In this document: positions 43,461-54,028 of the stretch, piece after piece | Numbering within the stretch: position 1 is the stretch's first letter | Layout: each line of letters starts with the position of its first letter | DNA from: Pomacea canaliculata | Taxonomy: Eukaryota; Mollusca; Gastropoda; Architaenioglossa; Ampullariidae | Assembly: GCF_003073045.1 (NCBI RefSeq) | Contig: NC_037592.1 | Location: forward strand, 8,894,007 to 8,958,006 | Direction of reading: 5' to 3' | Length of the DNA: 64,000 nucleotides | Made by a program: the position numbers and the translations under genes | The notes under the pieces: model-generated | The model's input: only the letters and a program-made list of their open reading frames with translations | What the model was told of the DNA's origin: nothing | Databases searched by the model: none

Positions 43461-43739
43461 TTGTTTATTCTTGTCAGTTCTGTCTGCTCACTGGGCACAA
43501 AAGGGAAATCAGCGTTTACCGCAAAACAACTTCGAGAAACACCACAACATCACACAAGTCAGTCGTTGGATAATCGTTTTCACGTTTTAAGTTCCATTCG
43601 TTATTGTTATCAAGAACAAATCATTTCTGTATTAGCTTAATTTCATAAATTATTCCTTAACCCTTCCAGACCTGAGTTCTTGAACCTAACTGTCCCCTAT
43701 ACCTGGGCGCCTAAGCATTTTCCCGTACTAGGCAAAGTA

Positions 43740-43850
43740 CCAAAAATTAGGTATAACAGTACAGTGGCAGATTCGGAAATTACCGAAAATTAGGCACAGA
43801 GGTATAGCGAGAGATTCGGAAATTACCGAAAAATCGGTACACTGGCTTAG
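43740..43850. repeat. Short palindromic tandem repeat
   Basis: Two units of about 50 bp, each containing the near-perfect palindrome ttcggaaattaccgaa. The counterpart at 53635-53735 has the same arrangement. Could be a residue of a small transposon or a minisatellite. Confidence 0.6.
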
Positions 43851-44180
43851 AAAGATCAACTTTTGTGTGTGCGTGTGTGCAAATACGTATCTCTGTTCAT
43901 CATACTCTTAAGAACTATAGGAGATAATAGATAGGGAACAAAGTATTTTGCCTTAAGAGTGATACTGTTTTTTTTTATAAATTGCTTGGTGATTTATATA
44001 TATATTCTTTGTTTATGCAGTGAGAAATATATATTTTTATGCATGTGTAGGTATGAGGAATATATCTAATTTGTGTTTGTGTTTATATTATTTCTTATAG
44101 AGACTTTGAAGATACGTTTCTGGTATAGTGTGTATAAGTGTAAATGCCTCAGTGCGCCTTACACGGTAAAAACTAAAGTA

Positions 44181-45099
44181 CAGTGGTACCTCGACATACG
44201 AGTTTAATTCGTTCCGTAACCTTGCTCGTATGTCAAATTGCTCGTATCTCAAAGCAATTTTCCCCATTGAAATTCATTGAAATGCCATTTAATCCGTTCC
44301 AGCTCCCAAAACACCAACCTCAGTTGATTTTGTTAAGTGTTTTTTGAATAAGAAAAAGTGTATTACAAGAAGAAAACATTTATTTATGAAATAACAAATA
44401 CAGATTCTATAAAAAAGAAAAACATATTAAATCCTTTCGTTTGTGGAAGTGTGGGATCTGCTTCAGCAAATCACGTAATCGCTCGTGCCTTCTCACACAT
44501 GAAGCTGCTTCTCTGTCACCCACACAGTCAATAGTTTCCATCTTTTCATGGAGAGAAGTCTGGAGGCTTAGAAATTATTGTAACGCCCCTAGCTGGCGTT
44601 GTACCCTTTATCGAAACTCTGTTTCTAGAACATATCATTGATGGTGCATACAACCCGTACATCCTCGCCAAGTTCCAAGTCTCGCACACCTTGCTCATGA
44701 TTTTTCTACGACTTTCGCGCTTTAATTTAATAACAATCATCTTCTTCTTCGAAACCCAGGCATTTACAAAAATAAATATGTGATAATGTTTTGTAAATGT
44801 ACCAAAAAGCAAAAAACGCGAACCCAACTTATCAACGAAATGCTTCGAGAAATGTAAAGAAGCACACAGACTGAGGTCTGGGTCTGAGGTGGGAGAAACG
44901 TTTAGACGCTGCATCCAACAGACCATAATATCCGCCCCGATCAGTCGTTGGGAGTTTAATTCGTGTGTGCAGCGGTGTAGTTGTGCGAATTGCTCGTATC
45001 TCAAATCTTGCTCTTATTCGAAGCAAAATATCGCTCGCTCGGCGGCTCGTATCTCAAAACACTCGTATGTCAGGGCACTCGTATGTCGAGGTACCACTG
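44181..45099. mobile_element. pogo/Tigger-type non-autonomous DNA transposon
   Basis: 919 bp with perfect terminal inverted repeats of 23 bp (first 20: cagtggtacctcgacatacg), flanked by TA dinucleotides at 44179-44180 and 45100-45101. CAGT...ACCTCG ends and a TA target fit the pogo/Tigger branch of Tc1/mariner. The longest internal frame (minus, 44546-45004, 152 codons) has no recognisable DDE or CENP-B-type features, so the copy is non-autonomous. It is absent from the matching region of unit 8, so it is younger than the duplication. Confidence 0.75.
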
Positions 45100-45558
45100 T
45101 ATATTGTATCTTGCTTGTAATACAATGTGGGAGCCAGCAATGTTACCTAATGTTTTCTAAGTAACTATATATATATAGTGAATAATATCCAAATGTTTTA
45201 AGGACAACAGTATAAAAAATGGCAGTTTTAAAAACTTATATCTTCAAAGATAGTACCAGTCCATACAACAATGCACGTGTTTGTCTCTTAGGGCTTCAGA
45301 AGATGTGTATATTCTGTATTCATCATCAAACCCGCCTCTCGTCAAATAAATCTGTTTTCTAGACTGGGTAGATAACATGGTTAGATCGTTTCCACACAAA
45401 GCAGGCTTTTGTTCCTCTCATGTGTTTATATATAATCAGACAGAAAGAAGCAACAAGCTCCACCTAGTCTAACATTGTGTCGGAGGATTGTAGTTCGGTT
45501 ATCAATATTCTTTTTAAAACTGTTAATTAAGTAATTTTGTGAAGAAACAGCGTCTCAC

Positions 45559-48500
45559 TTGCTGCTGTTGTGGAAAGGTCGGTATAATCAAAAGTCGAAG
45601 ATAGATATCTTGTCGTTGGTAATGTAGCTGACGAGTCGGTGATGCAAGAAGTGTTCTCGTAAACGATGTTGTCGAGGTAGAAGTTTGTTTCTAGGTTCCA
45701 AAAATAATTCACTGTCCTCTCTTCTCGAAACTGATTAATACTGAAAAAGTAGTATACGTTTTGGGAAAAACTTTAACGATGGGGGGGCAAATAAAAATTG
45801 GATAAATAGATGAGTCAGGTGACACAAAAACTATGAATCTTTTCCTAATGTAGATACTCAAAGATATGTGCAGAGAATTATGTGTCAAACCCTTCTGAGT
45901 TATGGATGGGTCTTGTTGTCAAATCGGGTGACTTAAAGACATTTCTGAAGATTGGTAAAGTTGACAGAATATTTCATTAAGAGAGGATGATCAGTCTTTT
46001 CTCAAAATCAGGGAAGAGCAAATATGAGCCTGGGTTAAAGGATTTAAAAATAAAAATATCAGCTTGTTAGTCACACATACATGAGAATGAACCCTCCTGA
46101 AAGTTACAGAAGGGACGACAAAAGAAGTGAAGAGATAAAAATCAGGAGCATCAAACTGATCTCAATGGTGCTATAACACAAATACCTCATTGGTAAACAT
46201 CAAAGAATTAATAGATCGTCTGGTCCTGTTGTTCACTTAACTTGTTGACATTTATTATCGTCGTACGGGCATGTCATATATTTCTGATAAGTTTTAAGAG
46301 TTTGGCTTAGGTTTTGAGTAACTGCCTAAGAAAGGGTTATTTTTAATGGAAGTTGACCTAATGCAATATGGAGAAATAAATGTAGCGTGAATATACCAGA
46401 TGATTGGTTTATGAAGAAAATAGGTCCCTCCAGGACAATAACATCGAGAGCTGGTTAAGAGAACTACTAATTTATTTATTCCATGTTAATCTACAAAGTC
46501 TCCCTGCATGTTATATTTATGTTTCATTGCTTTAACATGAGTGTTTATATTGTTATCAGTCTGTCATTTGTAGTTTATTAACTTGTCTGCTGTTTGCTTA
46601 GACACTAGGAGTTTTTTCCAATGTAACGAGCAAAACATTTTCGTACAGAAGCAGGCTGCCTGACGCCCAAAATGATTTAGATACAAGGGCTAAACGATTT
46701 GTCGTTTTATCAATTATACATACAATTATCTGATATACCTTTTGGTCTCTTTTGGTTTGAGAGCTCATCAAATCAGCTGCTTGGATCAACTAGCAGAAGA
46801 AAGTTGTGGTTTACTGTTCGTCTAGTCCACAGTAAGTGGGGTGGGGACACAACTGAATGTGCACCGATTACAAACTAGTTTGTTAGAACAGTTCTGATGT
46901 ATAATTTGTAAAATTAGTTTACCTGAAACTTTCCTCTCTGATTGACGCTTACACTTTTGTTAACATGGTGCCATGTGTTTGGACTGTTGTCATTGGAATC
47001 AGCAGACCACAAAACCTCGCATCCTGTGGTGAACTTACACAACCAAAGACTCAGTGTGCCCCCGGTACTGTCATCAAACTTGTAATCAAACTGGACACAG
47101 ATGGTCGTGACATTGTCTTCACACGACAAGGGACTGGTGAGAACCGCGGTGGCTCCTTGGTTAGTCCCAATCATGTCGGCATAAGATTCGCCATCTGAGA
47201 AACACGACAAACCGATTTCAGCGATTTGAAAAGACCTACATAAATATTTTATGTCATAATGATAAAAGTGATGAGCAAACCAAGCCCCAGATTTTCAAAG
47301 ATCGACACGCTGAAACTTATTTGCGAGTTCTTGTTGTGTATGTTATGTCACTAACAGATTAAACAATAGTAATAATAGCATGTTAAATACTCATGGGAAA
47401 TACTCAATATCAATTAACGACTTAAAGACCAAGCGTACGAGAAAAAGCAAAAACCAAAAATGTACCTGAGAGCGTAGATATAGAGAGACTGCACTCCTTC
47501 TTTGTCCCTACTTGTTAAGAAAGTTGCGTCCCTTTGAAAGGTGATGCTACCAGAGTGTGTCAGACAGGGTAGATAAAGAGAGGCTGCACTCCGTCTTTGT
47601 CCTTACTTGTTAAGAAAACTAGTGACGCAGTTAACTCCCTTCGAAACGTGATGCTACCAGAGTGCAGCCTGTATATCTACGCTCTCTGATTGTACAAAGG
47701 TGTATATCATCATCATCATCATCATCATCATCATGAAGCATCTTATCTCCATAAGCAAATTTAATGCGCTTTGACATAAACAATCGGCTTAGTAATATCT
47801 CTGTATCACACACTTGTACACAAACACACCAACTGTCGCCTACACCACAACAGACTAACATTCACATAAAAAGTGGAATATACGAGAACGAAAAAAAATA
47901 ACAAACTAATCAAAATATCCCAGCACGAAATAGGCTTGAAGATGAAGCTTGAAAACGCCATTGTCTGTACTTGTGAGAAGTGATGGTGGCCAAGTATCTC
48001 AGACACTGGGGCCACAGAAAAAGAACGGCGACCAAGCTTATCCCTTTATAACATGATACATGGCACATGCAGGAGGTCGACATGAGAAGATCAGAGAAAC
48101 CGGATGAACAGATAAGGTGCTAATAATAATTCCGATATCCCAGGATAAGACCGTATTTCGCGCGGGGTAGTGTAGTGCTTAAACACTCTCTTGTCACCAC
48201 GTGAGTTGGAACCTCTTGGGTTCAGACCTCGTATGGGTTCATTTTCGTGTCGTGATTTTTTTTTTATGTAGGTCACTCACGTGTTCGGTTGTATAGTGGC
48301 ATGAGGTTTTTGTGTTTGTCGTTTATTTTCACCGTCTCCAATTAATCGGGCCTGTAAGAATGTTATTCGTTTTGTACGATAAGTCTATTTTCCCAACCTG
48401 TCCAGCCGAGCCATCTTGGAGATACCATCTTTGAAGAGTGCTCCCCAAGGACTTCATGTTCAACTCTTTGAGTTACACTATATTCGTGAAAATCTTTGCT

Positions 48501-50331
48501 TTGCTTATGACCACCACCTTTCTCCACCTTTGTACTTCTCTGTTACCTACACAACTCAGCGGACACAGAGCCAGTGTTGCCCTCGTGATGCAGGAAGGCG
48601 AGTGAAGAAGCAATAGCGTGGCTTCTCCAACTAATGTGATTCGGAAACAGCTAAGTGCTTAGAAAAATGGGTCTCCCTTCTTGTCACAAATATAAAATAT
48701 TTCGTGAAAAGAAGTCATTTGTCAAAATAACTAGACCTTTAAACATCTGATTCTAGACTGAAAGGCGGCCTGACGCGAAGCGAGTTCGTGACCTCTTACC
48801 TCTGAGCTGAGCAAGACATTGCAACCTTAACATGCAATGTAGTCCGTGTAGTTCCGAACATACATAATTTTAACGAGTAAGATGATGAAACAATGAGATG
48901 ATTGGGGTTGGGATTACGACTGTAATAACGACGATGGTAAAGTCAGGTAGAACTGCCTCTAGCACGACACGATGCTGGAAAGGTAACGAGATAAAAGAAA
49001 AACCATTTACTTTTGACTTCCCATTGTGCTCCAGTGCCACCTCTTGTCCAGTTACAAAAATTCTGAGTGTCAAATGTGCATTTATCTGAAACATATTTTG
49101 TTACATTTGTTAAATATCTGTCTGTCTATAATACCCGATCCTGTCTGTGCGTCTATCATACAGGGTGGGCCTCAAAATTAGCTCCGCCTCCTATAACGCG
49201 CTTGGACGAGCCGGGCTACTTGTGAGTGGTCCACCGGTACCACTACCAGTCGGTGCTATCTGTCTTTTGTAAATCTGTGGGAGTCATCCGGGTGTCGGAC
49301 AGAAATCTTTACATTATTAAAAACTAGTTTTGCTGAGTCCCAAAGAAAAAAAGTCTTTAACTTTTAGTGACTGTCGTTAAACACAAAATGAATAAATATG
49401 AGGACTTGTGACACAAAACATGATTGTAGCTTTGACTTTCTCGTGTCCATAATAGTAAGACCACCCTGTGAACAATGTGTTACTGGATCACAGATGATAA
49501 ACACAAGTAACCTTGCTAATGGGTAATATTACATACACACAATAACTAAATCACTCCTCATAACATACCTCCACTCTTGAGCCCGATGTACTTGTGATCA
49601 CAGATTTCTCTAAAAACAAGCGAAAGAAAAGTTTAAATTATTCAAGATAACTGAATAAACACGAGTTTTTAAATATTATCCACAAAAAAGAGAAAAGAAT
49701 AAATATTCCATAAAAAACAAAGCCATGTTTTCGTTCTGTCACTGCTTCGGAAAGTCTACACCTATTACTATACTTTTCTCTTAATGCAAATGTCGATGTC
49801 ATGTCTATATATTTCCCACTTTACACCCAAACTGATGTACTGTAGTGTCGGATGATTCAGTCTCAGTCCACAAGTACGAGACAGTAAAGCCCCTAAGGAC
49901 GGAAAGGATTGTGGGTCGCAGGATCTTGGTGACAGAACATGTCTTTGGATTTACACAGAGATAAACAACCTCGTCGCCATACTGCCTTAACCTAACGGTT
50001 TTATGAGGTGTTTCTGGCTGATTACGTAGTTCATTTAAGCAAATTAGTCACACAGACTCCCTCCAATACACCGGAACTGTACCAACAAACACACACTTGT
50101 AAAATACAGAAAATTATATAAAACGTCGGAGATGTTGTTCCCGTCGCATTTAAAAAAATCTTATTTGAAAAGTAGATGTAAAAACAATGTTTGTATCGGT
50201 ATGTAGTGTATGAGATATTTTGTATGAACAATTAGTTCCCTCACTAACCTGTTATTACTGTCAGCTTCTCCAAACAGGGAGTAACACCAGAGAGACATGA
50301 TGAGGATGGCGAGCGGTACAAGGACGGCCAT
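45559..50331 (-). CDS. MAM-domain protein, unit 7 (no membrane exon found)
   Basis: Exons: 50331-50249 (signal peptide MAVLVPLAILIMSLWC...), 49609-49569 (EICDHKYIGLKSGG), 49085-49011 (CTFDTQNFCNWTRGG), 47194-46923 (core, LTSPLSCEDNVTTICVQF) and 45730-45559 (FREERTV, FYLDNIVYENTSC, short stalk). The sum is 643 nt, ending in phase 1 like the other units. Using the family's acceptor position would introduce a frameshift, because extra bases lie before the usual Ile-Gln. A second AG just downstream restores frame at Phe-Arg, and I used that. The stalk has lost about eight codons relative to unit 8. No transmembrane or terminal exon is visible between 40.1 and 45.5 kb. It could splice onto the phase-compatible membrane exon of unit 6 at 36629, end as a secreted form, or be decaying. 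Confidence 0.65.
47468..47688. mobile_element. Hairpin MITE, enlarged copy in unit 7
   Basis: Related to 38535-38650. It has the same ends ('gagagcgtagatata' and 'tatatctacgctctc') but an internal duplication, with the middle words 'tgcgtccctttgaaa' and 'gtgatgctaccagagtg' appearing twice. Confidence 0.6.
47706..47734. repeat. (ATC)n microsatellite
   Basis: About nine ATC triplets immediately after the MITE, in the long intron of unit 7. Confidence 0.9.
48161..48265 (+). mobile_element. tRNA-derived SINE fragment
   Basis: A-box-like 'tagtgtagtgcttaa', B-box-like 'gggttcagacctcg' about 50 bp later, and a T-run at the end. Shares its layout with the copy at 21189-21300. It lies in the 1.8-kb intron 3 of unit 7, absent from the equivalent intron of unit 6. 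Confidence 0.45.
49161..49240. mobile_element. Tiny mariner-type MITE, copy in unit 7
   Basis: Same insertion as at 38928, in the same intron position, with the left end intact (cagggtgggcct) and the right end eroded. Confidence 0.55.
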
Positions 50332-50689
50332 TGGAGTTTAATTTTGATGTGGAAGTAAATTAGCTGTTGTTGAAAGAAACAAATTCCTCAGTGTAAAACA
50401 TACAATAAAGTCAATGACAATTTTTTATCGGAAAACCAACTATCAGATGGAAAGAAAGAAAACATAACTATATGTGCTTAATAGAGGAAAAGAAAGAAGT
50501 CGGTACACCTCTACCTATTATGTCTAAACTTTGCTGTCATCTCATAACAGCTACACATAGAGGAAGTATCTCATCAGTGAAGTAAATGGGAACTGAGTAA
50601 ACAAAAGCAACAACAACAACAACCTACGAACATCTTGTTAACGATGAGGCCAGAGAAAATCCTCTCGCAGTTTGCCTACAGCCTCATGT

Positions 50690-51852
50690 GATGATGTGAT
50701 GTTAGCGACTAGCGTGTACATTGATCAGACATAACATTGTAAAGACTTACACGGAAGTGCAGATGACTGTCCAACTGAAAGACAGGCAAACAGGATCAGC
50801 CGCTGACAACTACAGGCGAGGTCTGATACAAAATAAACAGCATCTCTCACACGAGGAGGTTGATCGTCGCACGATTGCGCGGGGCATCCGTTGGAGGTCA
50901 AGTACTGGGTGCGACCTGCCCGCTCCATCTTACATGACCGTGTGATGGTGGTTGTCTGTTCTTGTCATCGTCAACCTCTGGAACTTTTACTTCAGAACAC
51001 AACGAGTCATGATTGTTGTAGTTGTTGTTGTTGCTGCTGATGATGATGATGCTAAAAAGCATTCGTCAGCTCGCAACCCCGCTTTTCACGGTTGGCATGA
51101 CTACAGGGGACAGCAGACGACACACTTAGAGGTCATGTGACATCCAGAATCAGGAAGCCTCTAATCCTGCTACACTTGCGAGCAGGGATACAGCAGGATG
51201 TGAGTGTGCTCAGTGTTTTGTTCAGAGTCTGCATGTTATACATAAACTGTGTCTGCTGTCAGAGTGGGAGTGATTCTGCCCTTGGGTGTTTTTATTTGCG
51301 CTGTGTATCAACAGCCTTTGTGGATGTGGACTGCTTGGGAGCTGGTTATCGTTGCTTTCTATTACCAATCTCAACAATCATCGTCCACACATCCCCCACC
51401 AATGCTGTCATTGCCTCATCATTTACCGTGTCTTAGCAGTCGTCACGTGACAGTCACCGTCTGTTGTCAGTGTGTGCGCGAAAACAAACGCACGCATATA
51501 TATATAGACACACTCTCTCTCTCTCTCCCACACATATTCTCTAACTTGTATTCCTACTCATGCAAAAAAGCACATTCTTGCCGTTAAGTGAAATTAAAAA
51601 CCTATACTTAGAATATTCACACGTACAAAGACATTTCAAAAACTTTAATTCTTATTTTCTAAGTGACGTTTCACAACAGACAGAAATGAAAACTTATGGA
51701 CAACCGTTTGTGCTTTGTGGTAAGAATGCACGAGTAACTGTGTGTGTATGTGTGCAGCACCACAGTGTCCCTAAAACAATACATCTTGATTCTACCCACA
51801 AACACACATAGATATATATCTATAGATGTCTCACATACATACACTCTTTCGT

Positions 51853-51883
<31 letters not shown>

Positions 51884-53640
51884 CTCTAATTTGTATACAC
51901 ACAGTTTCATACACAAACAAAAATACATTCTTGCCATTCAGTGTGAAATTACAGACCTATATTAAGAATATTTACACCACGAAGAACATTCAAACACTTT
52001 CATTCTCATTTTCCAAACTATATTTGACAACAGACAGAAATAAAAACTATGTGAACATAGCTGAGAAGAAAATCAACTATCAAAGATGATTATGTCTTAG
52101 CAGGTTCATCTTTCATAAACACCGAGGGTCGAGTCTGCTGGCCTAGACTCTCTATCCCTCCGACACGAACATTCGCACAAATATTCACAGTGTATACCCA
52201 GGTAGATATCTCCGCACTGCTTCACACGTACATAGAAAAGCAAAAGTGTGTACTCATATAAACAATACACATTTACGGAAGCACGGTTATCTGGATGTAA
52301 ACATGGAAACATTCAAACAGGGTTGATGACCGATTTCAAACTATGACAACACGTGTCTCTTGGAGTCTGCAGTTAGTGAAGAGAGGAAATAAACTGTTTT
52401 AATCTGTGAATTGATGAATAGTTTGCCGTTTCTTCATCATCCGTCTGGGAATGTAACAACAGAAATGTTACAATTATAGTGTATGAGAACACAAAAGGAA
52501 GCATTATTTAGTAACAGACGAATTAGATAATAAAAAGTATTTGTGTCTGATAATAAATGTCATCTCGACAGTTCACGACTTTCTAAACTTTAGCGTTCAT
52601 CTACATTTTCATTAGCGCCGTATAAGAAAGCTTGTGTAACAATTTCGCTGGAAAGGCTTCTGAGATGAATACACAATACTCTTATTTTCTTCACATTACT
52701 CGCTACATTATTACAGTAGCGTTAAGTGCGCATAAAAAAATTGAAAGACTTACCTCGTAAATTCTGTTCATAGAAAAGTACAGAAAATTTAGCTTACATA
52801 ACAAAAAAGCATTCGCCATAACTTACTAATTACTTACTGTACAACACCAGTGGAATTAAAACCAACCAAAATCACCGATAATCTTTTGTTTCTAGATCTT
52901 TTTTCTATTAGTGTTCCTGATATGAAAACACACATACACAACTTTTTCATACTTGTTTTCTATAGATTGAATATTTTTAAGAAATATGCAATACAAATTT
53001 CATAGTGGAATTTTTTATTGTAATTGTCTTGCTTTCTTTCCTCAAAATAATACAAGTATTTTTCTGTCCTTTGGCTCCTTTAATTACAAATGTTGTAACA
53101 ATCTGTAACTACTAGCAGCCTGGTGGTGTCAAGTAACATGCTGTAATACATAATGTGAATGTGTTTCAGCTTTCATCCTAGATATAAACATTGAACTTCT
53201 ATTATTTCTATTTTCTTCGTGTACATTACCCTTTGACACAATAGTAAATGTTAAAGTTGTAAGATAAGAAGCAACTGCAGCCCGCAGGTCTGTTCATCAC
53301 CAGAGCGGCAAGTTTGCCATCATCTTCAGCAGAGTCTTCAGTCTCTGACAATGGTCTTTTCATTAGAGATATACATCAACAACAAATGCTACAAGTCCTT
53401 TGGAAAACAAAACAAAAATCTCATTTTAACAGCATATAAGAAAGTATAATCTTATTGTTTCTAATATTTATAAAAAAAAAACAATATTGTCATCTGTGCG
53501 TTTTTGAAACAAAAGTTTAGCTTGTCTGTGACCCCACACGTGTCAAAGGAAACGTCAACAGTAAGTCAACTTTACTTTCGTATGTAAACATTGACAGCTC
53601 GCAGGAATATCGGATTTATTTGATAAGAAAAATCGGTACA
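50690..53640. repeat. Upstream segmental duplicate, unit 7 copy
   Basis: Counterpart of 40440-43460. Offset about 10.25 kb. Differences are mostly point changes and simple-repeat length, indicating a fairly recent duplication. No gene recognised. Confidence 0.75.
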
Positions 53641-53735
53641 TCGGTATAGTGGCAGATTCGAAAATTACCGAAAATCAGGCACAGAGGTATAGCGAGACAT
53701 TCGGAAATCACCGAAAAATCGGTACAGCGATCTGG
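53635..53735. repeat. Short palindromic tandem repeat, second copy
   Basis: Counterpart of 43740-43850, with 'attcggaaatcaccgaa' and 'attcgaaaattaccgaa' units. The palindrome arms TTCGG/CCGAA are largely kept despite changes in between. Confidence 0.55.
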
Positions 53736-54028
53736 TAGGGTTAAAAGTAAGGGTTAGAAAGCATTACTTTTGTGTGTGTAAATACGTATCTCTGTTCATC
53801 ATACTCTTAAGAATTATAGGAAATAATAGCTAGGGAGCAAAGTATTTTGCCATAAAAGGTATACTGTTTTAAATGAATTGCTTAGTGACTTTCATATATT
53901 TTATGTTTGTTTATACAGTGACAAATGTATATTTTTTAGACCTGTGTAGGTATGAGGAATAAATGTAACTTGTATATCTATATTGAAAACTATAAATTAA
54001 GTAACTATGTGAAGAAACAGTGTCTCAC

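Noticed and set aside
44546-45004. 152-codon minus-strand frame inside the pogo-type element
   Set aside because: No DDE residues or DNA-binding motif recognised; likely chance openness within a non-autonomous element.
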